NCBI GenBank assembly: GCA_963790525.1
Contig: CAWBOV010000003.1
Coordinates: 868,001 to 932,000, forward strand
Length of the DNA: 64,000 nucleotides
Reading direction: 5' to 3'
Origin: CAWBOV01 sp963790525
GTDB taxonomy: Bacteria > Actinomycetota > Actinomycetes > Mycobacteriales > Jatrophihabitantaceae
Below are positions 1 to 7,180 of this stretch, in pieces (the stretch's first letter is position 1; every line of letters begins with the position of its first letter). Both the position numbers and the translations under genes were made by a program. The notes beneath the pieces were generated by a model. That model made no database searches. It saw only the letters and a program-made list of their open reading frames with translations, and was not told where the DNA came from.

Positions 1-746
1 GTGGCGCCGACCAGGCGCATGGCGGCGAAGCGCTGCTCGCGGCGGGCGGCGGACAGGCGGGTCGCACCGCCGATGAAGATCAGCACCGGGAACAGCAGCG
101 CCGCCGCCACCACCGCGAGGATGAGCGTGATGCCGTTGCCGTTGGTGCCGACGCCGAGCGCGCAGTCACCGTTGCAGCTGCTGGGGACGGTCGTGCTGAT
201 CCGCGCCACCTCGCGGACGTCCTCCTGGTGAGCCAGCTCGGCGGGGCTGTGGCCGATGACGATGAGCAGCGAATTCGGCGCCGGCAGCGCCGACGCCCCG
301 ATCGTGCCGACCAGCGTGCCGGGGTAACGGTCGCCGAGCTGGGCCGCTGGGGTTCGGCGCAGCAGGGACGCCAGGGCGGGGGAGGCGTAGTACTGGCCCG
401 GTCCGGGCAGCGCCGCGATGCCCGGCGGGACGGGCGAGGTCGGCCCGGTGGCGGCCAGGTCGACGCGTCCGATCTGCCTGCCCTGGTAGTAGTCGGCGCG
501 CAGCCGCCACCACAGCGGATCGGCGGTCGCACCCGCTGCGGGCGTCGTGGCGGCGGGTGCGTTCGAGCCGGAGTAGCCGGTCTCCAGCCACGCGTAGCGC
601 CCGTTCTGCGCGGTGACCGCGTTGAGGCTGGCCACGGTCGTCAGGAGCAGGCCGGTGCCGACCGCGACCGCGATCGCGATGAGCGCCAGACGGGTGAACG
701 CGTCCCTGCCGCCGGCGACGGTGAGGCGCAGGGCGAGGCGGATCAC
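1..746 (-). CDS. FtsX-like ABC transporter permease, partial (runs off window)
   Basis: Membrane permease of a MacB/FtsX-type ABC system. The GTG start at 746 overlaps the stop of the upstream ATPase by four bases (GTGA). About 248 residues are visible before the window ends. Near residues 15-40 there is a first hydrophobic helix (LALIAIAVAVGTGLLL). A long non-membrane loop follows, then a second helix (ILAVVAAALLFPVLIFIGG) that leads into the segment RREQRFAAMRLVGAT. That arginine-rich 'R..R...MR.VGAT' segment after a helix is the hallmark of FtsX-domain permeases. The C-terminal half is outside the window. The substrate cannot be told. It belongs with the PadR regulator and ATPase just upstream. 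Confidence 0.85.
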   Translation of the reverse strand, partial: MIRLALRLTVAGGRDAFTRLALIAIAVAVGTGLLLTTVASLNAVTAQNGRYAWLETGYSGSNAPAATTPAAGATADPLWWRLRADYYQGRQIGRVDLAATGPTSPVPPGIAALPGPGQYYASPALASLLRRTPAAQLGDRYPGTLVGTIGASALPAPNSLLIVIGHSPAELAHQEDVREVARISTTVPSSCNGDCALGVGTNGNGITLILAVVAAALLFPVLIFIGGATRLSAARREQRFAAMRLVGA

Positions 747-1463
747 ACGACGACCCGATCGCCGGACAGCGAGGTGACCCTGCCGTCACGGACCATGACC
801 TCACGGTCGGCATAGGCCGCCACCCGCGGCTCGTGGGTGACCAGGACGACGGTGATGCCCTGCTCGCGCGCGGCGGTCGACAGCAGCTCCATGACGTGCT
901 CACCGGTCAGCGAGTCGAGTGAGCCGGTCGGCTCGTCGGCGAAGAGGACCTTCGGCCGGGACACCAGGCCGCGGGCGAGGGCGACGCGCTGGGCCTGGCC
1001 GCCGGACAGCTCGCCGGAACGCCGGTGCTCCAGCCCGTCCAGTCCGAGCCGGCCGAACCAGGGCGCTCGACTGCGCGAGTGCCTCGGCCCGGCGCACGCC
1101 GCTGAGCAGGAGCGGCAGTGCGATGTTCTCCTGCGCGGTGAGTTCCGGCACGAGCTGGCCGAACTGGAACACGAAACCGAACCGGTCCCTGCGCAGTGCG
1201 CTGCGCCGCCCCTCCGGCAGCGTGTCGAGGCGCTCACCGGCGAAGCGGACCTCACCGGCGTCCGGGACGAGGATGCCGGCCAGACAGTGCAGCAGCGTCG
1301 ACTTGCCCGAGCCGGACGGCCCCATCACGGCCAGGATCTCGCCGGCGGTCACCGCCACCGAGGCACCCCGAAGGGCCGGTGTCGGGCCGAACGAGAGCTC
1401 GATCCCACGAGCCTCGACGAGCGGCCCGGCGGCACCGGTGCGTGCGCCGTCGTCGCCGGTCAC
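743..1463 (-). CDS. ABC transporter ATP-binding protein (LolD/MacB type), frameshifted
   Basis: ATPase partner of the FtsX permease. The GTG start at 1463 overlaps the PadR stop. The first part holds Walker A (MGPSGSGKST) and the Q-loop (FGFVFQFGQLVPELT). The second part, in another frame, holds the signature LSGGQAQRVALARG and Walker B VLFADEPTGSLDS. The frame changes near 1060-1063. Dropping one C there gives an unbroken domain (SSA-WFGRLGLDGLEHRRSGELSGGQ, shown with the join). The 721-base span is one base too long for a clean frame, which fits a single inserted base. The family usually has about 230-250 residues, and the repaired protein would have 239. It is either a sequence error or a very recent mutation. 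Confidence 0.82.
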
Positions 1464-1987
1464 GACCGCACGGCCTTGGCCAGCACGTCCAGCCGTGCCG
1501 TGGTCAGGTCGATCCAGCGCAGATCGGCCTCGAGGTGGAACAGCCCGTGATCGGCGAGCAGCGCGTCCACCATGCCGCCGGTGCGTTTGAGCTCCGTCAG
1601 CTCGCGCATGCGGTTGCATGTGCGCGGCCCGTTGGGCGTCGAGGTAGGCCTCGGCCGGGCGATCGGTCATCAGCGCCAGGACGACCTTGGCGAACAGCAC
1701 CGTCTGCAGGTGCGGTTCGGGTTCGACCGGATCGGCCAGCCACGCCTCCACCTCGGTCACACCCTGGGCGGTGATCACGTACCGCTTCCGCTCGGGCCCG
1801 GCGCCCGGTTCCGGTTCGCCGGTCTCGACCATTCCGTCGCGGGCCAGGCGTGCCAAGCGTCGCGTACACCTGCCCGAACGGAAGGGGCTTCGCTGCGGCC
1901 GAAGAAGGCGTCGTAGTCGCGTTTGAGGTCATAGCCGTGGCTGGGCTCTCGCTCGAGCAGCCCCAGAAGGGTCAGCGGAACCGTCAT
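1460..1987 (-). pseudogene. PadR family transcriptional regulator, three apparent frame changes
   Basis: PadR-type winged-helix repressor, normally regulating the adjacent ABC transporter. From ATG 1987 the protein begins MTVPLTLLGLLEREPSHGYD, a typical PadR start. It then continues in a second frame (KPLPFGQVYATL), a third (ARLARDGMVETG through YVITAQG and the C-terminal coil) and a fourth segment (RMRELTELKRTGGMVDALL) that ends in the stop at 1460. The joins lie near 1890, 1854 and 1612. Each is repaired by removing one base, giving about 174 residues, normal for PadR with the Vir C-terminal domain. Its stop overlaps the ATPase start. I call it broken as read, but sequence error is the likelier cause. 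Confidence 0.75.
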
Positions 1988-2003
1988 ACCGCAGTGTCTA
2001 CGC

Positions 2004-2939
2004 TCAGTGTGTACTCGGAGTCAATAGTTCCTCGGCGAGTCGCTCGGACACTGCGCCGGCGAAGCGGGATCGCAGGTGGCGGTCGACGATCACCGGCCAG
2101 GGCCGGCGGTCCACGCGCGCCGCACCCGCGGCGAAGACGGCCATCGCCCGATCCGGCGCGCAGCGCCCAGCGGGCTCCGCGGCGAGCAGGGCGAGGACGA
2201 CGGCGGACAGCGAGGGTTCCACCGCCGGAGGCAGGGACGGGATCGGCCGCTCGGCCGCTGCGACATGCGGATCGAAGGCGGGCTCGCCGGTCAGTGCCTC
2301 GTAGAGCACCGTGCCGAGTCCGTACAGGTCGACGGCGGTCGAGAGCGCACCCGCCCGTTCCAGTTCGGGCGCCGCGTAACCCGCCGTGCCGATGGGCCGG
2401 CCCGCCGGTTGCTCGGCGCCGATGGGTCGTGCCGAGCCGAAGTCGACCAGCACCGGCGATCCGTGCCGCAGCAGCACGTTCTCCGGCTTCAGATCGACGT
2501 GCACGACTCCGGCATCGTGCACCGCTCGCAGGGTGGACAGCAGGTGCGCGCCCAGCAGGCACGTCTCGGCGTCGGTCAGCGGGCGCTCGTCGATCTCCTC
2601 GTCGAGGGCGGGGCCGTCGACGTACTCCAGCACGAGATGCGGGATCCGGTGCCCGCGACCGTCGACGTACAGGCGCGGCAGGCCCGGATGGGATGTGGTG
2701 CCGAGCGCGCTGACCTCGCGACCGAGGCTGGCCTGCGCGCGCGGGTGCGCCACCTGGTGCGGGCGGGCGAGCTTCACGACGGCCGGTGACCACAGCGGGA
2801 CCGACCAGGCCAGCCAGGTCTCGCAGCGCAACCCGACCCCGAGGCGTTCCAGCGCGAGGTGCCCGTCGATCAGCGCGTCACCCGGTTCCGCCTGCCACAC
2901 GGGCAGCCCGTCGTCGGGGTCCGTCGAGGTGTCGGGCAC
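2004..2939 (-). CDS. Ser/Thr protein kinase (Hanks type, cytosolic, non-RD)
   Basis: A 311-residue soluble protein kinase. The GTG start has a strong GAGGAGG ribosome site seven bases upstream. Visible motifs: a degenerate glycine loop (LGVGLRCETW, residues ~33-42), the ATP lysine in VVKLARP (K56), the catalytic loop HVDLKPEN (147-154), DFG (166-168) and APE in YAAPE (about 188-191). The residue before the catalytic Asp is Val rather than Arg, so it is a non-RD kinase and need not be activated by activation-loop phosphorylation. No transmembrane helix and no PASTA or other sensor domain are seen; only about 40 residues follow the kinase fold. It lies 99 bases after a 30-residue Arg-Ser repeat peptide, a plausible substrate. 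That link is inference. Confidence 0.88.
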   Translation of the reverse strand: MPDTSTDPDDGLPVWQAEPGDALIDGHLALERLGVGLRCETWLAWSVPLWSPAVVKLARPHQVAHPRAQASLGREVSALGTTSHPGLPRLYVDGRGHRIPHLVLEYVDGPALDEEIDERPLTDAETCLLGAHLLSTLRAVHDAGVVHVDLKPENVLLRHGSPVLVDFGSARPIGAEQPAGRPIGTAGYAAPELERAGALSTAVDLYGLGTVLYEALTGEPAFDPHVAAAERPIPSLPPAVEPSLSAVVLALLAAEPAGRCAPDRAMAVFAAGAARVDRRPWPVIVDRHLRSRFAGAVSERLAEELLTPSTH

Positions 2940-3038
2940 GGCGTCCTCCTCAGTTCGGTGTGGTGGTCGTTCTCTCCTTCGGCGCGGGTGCCCGCCGCCC
3001 GGCGCGAGGCCGGTGCGGCGGACACCCGGGACGGCGTA

Positions 3039-3131
3039 CTAGTCGCGGCTGCGGCTGCGCGAGCGGCTCCGTGAGCGGCTGCGCGAGCGGCCCTTGTGGC
3101 TCATCGGAGCCTCGATGCGGGTCGTGGTCAT
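3039..3131 (-). CDS. 30-residue arginine-serine repeat peptide
   Basis: A small gene with its own excellent ribosome site (GAGAGGAGGTGACCACC directly before ATG 3131). The peptide is MTTTRIEAPMSHKG followed by seven RS dipeptides and RD, then TAG. The serine codons vary (TCG, AGC, TCA) and one arginine codon differs, so the repeat is kept at protein level rather than being a simple DNA slippage tract. It lies between an ABC exporter and a Ser/Thr kinase on the same strand. As read, it is in frame with the exporter and could instead be the exporter's C-terminal tail. The internal ribosome site argues for separate translation. A one-base shift would end the exporter at the TGA eight bases upstream of this ATG. 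No known family recognised. Confidence 0.6.
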   Translation of the reverse strand: MTTTRIEAPMSHKGRSRSRSRSRSRSRSRD

Positions 3132-4934
3132 GGTGGTCACCTCCTCTCGGGGACGGGATGGACGGCACGCACGGTTGGCGTGTCGCAGGTTCGGGAACGG
3201 CCGGCTGCCACGCCCGGTGACGGGCAGCGTGACCACGCGGTCCGCCGTGGCGGCCAGGGCGGGATCGTGGGTGACCATGACGACCGTCCGGACGGCGGCG
3301 AGCCGGCCGATGGCGCCGATCACCTCGCGGGCCGAGCGGGTGTCGAGCGAGGCGGTCGGCTCGTCCAGGAGCAGCACGGGCGCACGGGATGCGATCGCGC
3401 GAGCCAGCGCCACGCGCCTGCGCTGACCGCCGGACAGCAGCACCCCGCCCTCACCCACCGGGGTGTCGTAGCCGGAGGGGAGCGCGGCGACGACCTCGTC
3501 GAGGTCGGCCAGCGTGCCGGCCCGGCGCACCTCCGCTGGGGTGGCAGCACGGGCTCCGAACGCGATGTTGTCGGCGATGCTCGCGTCGAGCAGCCAGGGA
3601 TCCTGCGGGACGAACGCCACCTGCGCGCGCAGGCTCTCCCGCGTCACCGTGCGGACATCGGTGTCGTCCAGGAGGACCCGTCCGGCGTCGACGTCGTACA
3701 ACCTCAGCAGCAGGTGCAGGACGGTCGACTTGCCGGACCCGCTGGCACCCCAGAGGCAGACCGTCTCACCGGCTGCGACGTGCAGGCTGAAGTCCTGGAG
3801 CACCGGACGGCCCGGCGCATAGGCGAAGTGGACGTGGTCGAGCCGGAGCCCGCGGACCGGCACTGCCGCGAGGCCCGCACCCGGCGCGTCCTGGACGGCC
3901 TCGCGGCAACTCAGGACGTCCCGCACCCGCTCGGCGCTGGCCGCTGCCTTGGCCAGCACGCTGGACAGCCGGCACAGCGAGCGGACGGGTGCGTAGAGGT
4001 TGCCGAGGTAGGCCACGACGACCACGAGCTCGCCGGTGGTCACCGCCCCCGACACGACCGCCCGTCCGCCGACCACGAGCACGAGCCCCGTCCCGACGGC
4101 GAGGACCACGTCGGCCGCCGGCGTCCAGCGCGCCTCGACGGCGACGGCCCGGAGCTTCACCGCGAGCAGCGCCTCGTTGCGGACGGCGAAGGCTCCTGCC
4201 GCCCGGTCCGATCGCCCGAAGGCCTGCACCGCGCGGATGTTGCGCAGCAGGTCGGCAGCGCCCGCCGCGAGGCTGCCCGCCGCGCCGCGGGCGTCCTGCT
4301 CGACGGAGCGAACCCGCCGGCGCTGGTGCTGGGCGAACCAGGCGAGTACCGGCAGGACCGTCAGGCCGACCACCGCGAGCGGGACGCTGAGGCGCAGCAG
4401 CACGACCAGCACCCCCACCAGCAGCGCCAGGTCCGGAAGGAGCTGGGTCATCGCGGCGACGACCGCGTCGAGCAGGCGCCCGACGTCGGTGGTGATCCGT
4501 GACAGCAGCTCGCCGTGCCGCATCCGGTCGTGCCAGCGCAGCGACAGCTCCAGCGAGCGCTGGAACATCCGGGCCCGCAGGTCGGCGCCGATGCGCTCGG
4601 CGGCGCTCTCGGACCATCGCGCGGCGAGCATCGTCAGCAGACCCGAGCTCGCGGCGAGCAGGACGAGACCGGCGCCCGAGGCGACGAGCAGCCAGGTGGG
4701 GGACAGCTGTGACAGCCCGGCCGGCAGCCCGGCACGGGGGCGGCCGTCGATGCCGTAGTCGATCGCCAGCGCGAGGGGCCACGGCTCGGCCAGCTCGACC
4801 GCGACGGCGAGGGTCGCGCAGGCGGCTGCCCCGGCGAGCGGTCGGGACTGGGTCCGGATCGCAGGCGCGGCGACGGTGAGGGCGAGTGGCAACGGCACCC
4901 CATGACCGTGCTCCGTGCCGGCGGGCATCGCCAT
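3039..4934 (-). CDS. ABC exporter, fused membrane and ATPase domains
   Basis: A half-transporter with six-helix membrane domain (about residues 20-310) and a nucleotide-binding domain. Walker A GASGSGKST is at about 396-404, the Q-loop FVPQDPWLLD follows, signature LSGGQ is near 500-504 and Walker B VLLLDEPT near 519-526, with the H-loop in VMVTHDP. There is no N-terminal C39 peptidase domain, so it would not trim a leader. ATG 4934 is preceded by GAAAGG. The open frame extends about 30 residues past the expected end through a non-conserved arginine-rich stretch into the RS-repeat peptide. The true end is probably just before 3131. It starts the operon with the RS peptide and the kinase, and is the likely exporter of that peptide (inference). 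Confidence 0.85.
   Translation of the reverse strand: MAMPAGTEHGHGVPLPLALTVAAPAIRTQSRPLAGAAACATLAVAVELAEPWPLALAIDYGIDGRPRAGLPAGLSQLSPTWLLVASGAGLVLLAASSGLLTMLAARWSESAAERIGADLRARMFQRSLELSLRWHDRMRHGELLSRITTDVGRLLDAVVAAMTQLLPDLALLVGVLVVLLRLSVPLAVVGLTVLPVLAWFAQHQRRRVRSVEQDARGAAGSLAAGAADLLRNIRAVQAFGRSDRAAGAFAVRNEALLAVKLRAVAVEARWTPAADVVLAVGTGLVLVVGGRAVVSGAVTTGELVVVVAYLGNLYAPVRSLCRLSSVLAKAAASAERVRDVLSCREAVQDAPGAGLAAVPVRGLRLDHVHFAYAPGRPVLQDFSLHVAAGETVCLWGASGSGKSTVLHLLLRLYDVDAGRVLLDDTDVRTVTRESLRAQVAFVPQDPWLLDASIADNIAFGARAATPAEVRRAGTLADLDEVVAALPSGYDTPVGEGGVLLSGGQRRRVALARAIASRAPVLLLDEPTASLDTRSAREVIGAIGRLAAVRTVVMVTHDPALAATADRVVTLPVTGRGSRPFPNLRHANRACRPSRPREEVTTMTTTRIEAPMSHKGRSRSRSRSRSRSRSRD
3132..3150 (-). 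promoter_or_regulatory. Internal ribosome binding site before the RS-repeat peptide
   Basis: The bases before ATG 3131 read GAGAGGAGGTGACCACC on the minus strand. The AGGAGGTGA core is close to a perfect match to the 16S rRNA 3' end. It lies inside what reads as the end of the exporter frame, which decides in favour of a separate small gene. Confidence 0.65.
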
Positions 4935-5002
4935 TGCCCTTTCGTACTAGTACCGCGGGCATCACCCCGGTAGCCGTGGGACTTCCGTTCTAGGCTGGAG
5001 CG

Positions 5003-5446
5003 ATGCAGGCACGGCCGGCACGGGCAGCTCGAGTCGAGGACGTCCATGCGCTGGCGCTGGGGATGCCGCACGTCGCGGTCGAGCACGGCTCGCGCGGCAA
5101 CCCCGTCTACCAGGTCGGTGGCAGGTCCTTCGTCTTCTTCCGCAATCCCCGCCCCGACGCGGTCGACCCGGTCACCCAGCAGCGCTACGACGATGTGATC
5201 GTCTTCTGGGTGGAGTCGGAGGCCGACAAGCAGGCGCTCCTCGCCGACGACACCGCACCGTTCTTCACCACTGCCCATTTCGACGGGCATCCGTCGGTGC
5301 TGTTGCGCGGCGCACGCATCGGTGACCTCACCCTGGACGAGCTGGCCGAACTCGTGCAGGACGCCTGGCTGTCCCGCGCGTCGGCCCATCGGAGGCAGGC
5401 CTGGCTGGCGGCGCACGGCCTGGACCAGCAGTCCCGCTCCGGGTGA
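5003..5446 (+). CDS. MmcQ/YjbR family protein
   Basis: A 147-residue member of the MmcQ/YjbR family (CyaY-like fold, some members bind DNA). Supporting features are length, the central FVFFRNPRPDA strand-turn, the DDVIVFWVES segment, and the C-terminal pattern of a hydrophobic 'SVLLRGARIGDLTLDELAEL' stretch followed by a helix with AWLSRAS. Molecular role is unknown for most members. It is transcribed away from the exporter operon, and its stop is close to the following PPOX gene, so the two may be co-transcribed. Confidence 0.8.
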   Translation: MQARPARAARVEDVHALALGMPHVAVEHGSRGNPVYQVGGRSFVFFRNPRPDAVDPVTQQRYDDVIVFWVESEADKQALLADDTAPFFTTAHFDGHPSVLLRGARIGDLTLDELAELVQDAWLSRASAHRRQAWLAAHGLDQQSRSG

Positions 5447-5490
5447 CTACGGTTCGTGGTGATGCCCGTGCCACCGACGAGAGGAAACCC

Positions 5491-5883
5491 ATGGACCTGC
5501 CCGAGGGCCTGCTCGACCTGCTGCGCTCGCCCAGCACGTGCTACGTCGCGACGACGATGCCCGACGGTTCGCCCCAGCTGACGCAGACGTGGGTCGACAC
5601 CGACGGCACGAACATCGTCGTCAACACCGTGCAGGGCTTCCAGAAGCTGCGCAACATCGCCCGGGATCCCCGCGTGGCGGTGACCGTCTCCGATCCTGCG
5701 AACCCCTCGCGGTACTACGCGATCCGCGGCACCGTGATCGCGACGACGACCGAGGGCGCGGTCGACCACATCGAGAGCCTCGCCCAGCGCTACCTCGGCG
5801 GTCCGTATCCCTGGTACGGCGGACGGGACCAGGTCCGGGTGATCGTCACGATCGCCGCGGACAGGATCCGCTCGATGGGGTAA
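5491..5883 (+). CDS. PPOX-class F420-dependent oxidoreductase
   Basis: A 130-residue split-barrel flavin/F420-binding enzyme of the PPOX family (TIGR03618-like). Family features seen: the opening helix LPEGLLDLLRSPSTCYVATT, the strand MPDGSPQLTQTWVDTDG, the cofactor-loop stretch VNTVQGFQKLRNIARDPRVA and the closing YYAIRGTVIATT. I chose ATG 5491 because GAGAGG lies eight bases upstream. An upstream in-frame ATG at 5443 would overlap the previous gene by four bases and add 16 unconserved residues. Members reduce diverse substrates with F420H2 or FMN, and the substrate here is not predictable. Confidence 0.82.
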   Translation: MDLPEGLLDLLRSPSTCYVATTMPDGSPQLTQTWVDTDGTNIVVNTVQGFQKLRNIARDPRVAVTVSDPANPSRYYAIRGTVIATTTEGAVDHIESLAQRYLGGPYPWYGGRDQVRVIVTIAADRIRSMG

Positions 5884-5937
5884 CGCTCGGCACGGGCCGC
5901 GCGCACCGGCCGGCCCCGGTCGTGCGACCGCCCGGCC

Positions 5938-6974
5938 TCAGTCCCGGCCACGCGCCTTCTGGTGCTGCGTCGACTCGCGGACGACGAGGTCCGGCTCGAA
6001 CACGATCTGCCGGTGGCGATGGGTCTCCGGCGAGGTCACCTCGTCGATGAGGACCTTCGTCGCCGCCTCCCCGAGCTGCGCGCGCGGCTGCCGGACCGAG
6101 GTCAGCGGCACCGCGGCGGCGGCGGCGAACTCGATGTCGTCGTATCCGACGATCGCCAGGTCGTCGGGCACCCTCAGGCGACGGCGCGTCATCTCCTGCA
6201 GCAGCCCGAGCGCGAGCAGATCGTTGGCGCAGAAGACCGCGGTCGGACGGGTGCGTGCGGACATCGCCGCGAGCCGCTCGCCGACCCGCCGGCCCTCCGG
6301 CGACGTTCAGGGCCGGGGTGCTCGAGGACCAGCAGGATGTCCGGATCGAGTCCGGCGCTCTCGATCGCCGAGCGCGCGCCACTGAGCCGGTCGGCAACCT
6401 GGTTCAGCGCGGGAGGGCCGCCCACGAAAGCGATTCGCCGGTGCCCGATGGCCAGCAGGTGCGCGACCGCGAGGCTGCCGCCGACGATGTCGTCGACCGA
6501 CACCGAACAGCGGTTGCGGCCCGAGCCCCGGTCGACGAGCACGGCAGGGGTGCCGCGCCGGCGGATGTCGTCGATGCGGGTCATCTTCGACGACACCGGA
6601 GTGATCAGCACGCCGAAGGACCGCTGCTCCTGCAGGAGATTGAGGTTGCGGTTCTCGCGCTCGATGCTCTCGCCGCTGTTGCAGAGGATCATCGACAAGC
6701 CCGCCTCCGCGGCGGCGGACTCGACGCCGCCGGCGAGGTCGGTGAAGAACGGGTTGCCGATGTCCAGCACGACCAGCCCGATCGTGCGGCTGCGCCCGGC
6801 GCGCAGCTGGCGCGCCGCCTCGTTGCGGATGAAGCCGAGCTCCTCGATCGCGGCGAGCACGCGATCACGGGTGCCGGGCGCGACCCTGTCCGGGCGGTTG
6901 AGGACGTTGGAGACGGTTCCCACGGAGACGCCGGCACGCTGCGCCACATCGATCACGCTCGCCGAACCCGCCAC
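5938..6974 (-). CDS. LacI family repressor of the rhamnose locus, frameshifted
   Basis: LacI/PurR-type regulator, divergent from the rhamnose transporter. The GTG start at 6974 gives a clear N-terminal HTH (VIDVAQRAGVSVGTVSNVLN) and the hinge helix GFIRNEAARQLRAG. The periplasmic-binding-like core follows, with IGLVVLDIGNPFFTDL and IAFVGGP. The frame changes near 6303-6306. Downstream the protein continues as EGRRVGERLAAM...AVFCANDLLALG and VGYDDIEFA to the stop at 5938. One missing base explains it. The repaired protein is about 345 residues, normal for the family. Probable ligand is L-rhamnose or a pathway intermediate, inferred from neighbourhood only. Candidate operators are listed at 7005 and 7148. 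Confidence 0.83.
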
Positions 6975-7004
6975 GCCGCCCGCCTGTCATGGTGAAAGGT
7001 ATTA

Positions 7005-7017
7005 GCGAGAGTTTCGC
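7005..7017. promoter_or_regulatory. Candidate LacI operator near the repressor gene
   Basis: GCGAGAGTTTCGC is an imperfect inverted repeat with GCGA/TCGC arms. With its flank it reads TTAGCGAGAGTTTC, similar to TTAGTGAAACCTTTC at the stronger site at 7148. It lies about 30 bases upstream of the repressor start, a suitable place for autoregulation. Confidence 0.4.
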
Positions 7018-7103
7018 ACACACCCGTGCCTTATGTGCGGACGAATCGCCAGCCGATCGCGCTACACAGCAGCGATCCGATGACACAAATCCGCAACAGG
7101 GTA

Positions 7104-7132
7104 TTGACCTTCCGGGTGACCGCGTTTAACGT
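7104..7132 (+). promoter_or_regulatory. Predicted promoter of the rhamnose transport-catabolism operon
   Basis: TTGACC (7104-7109) and TAACGT (7127-7132) are separated by 17 bases, a good match to the housekeeping sigma consensus. The start of transcription would fall just before the operator at 7148-7159, about 50 bases upstream of the first gene. Confidence 0.55.
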
Positions 7133-7147
7133 TCCGACGAACATTAG

Positions 7148-7159
7148 TGAAACCTTTCA
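7148..7159. promoter_or_regulatory. Candidate LacI-family operator
   Basis: TGAAACCTTTCA is a palindrome with perfect TGAAA/TTTCA arms and a two-base centre. It resembles the common LacI-family operator form TGAAACGTTTCA. Placed just downstream of the predicted -10 box, it would block transcription when bound. Confidence 0.6.
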
Positions 7160-7180
7160 GAGAGGGAGGACCGGACGCAC

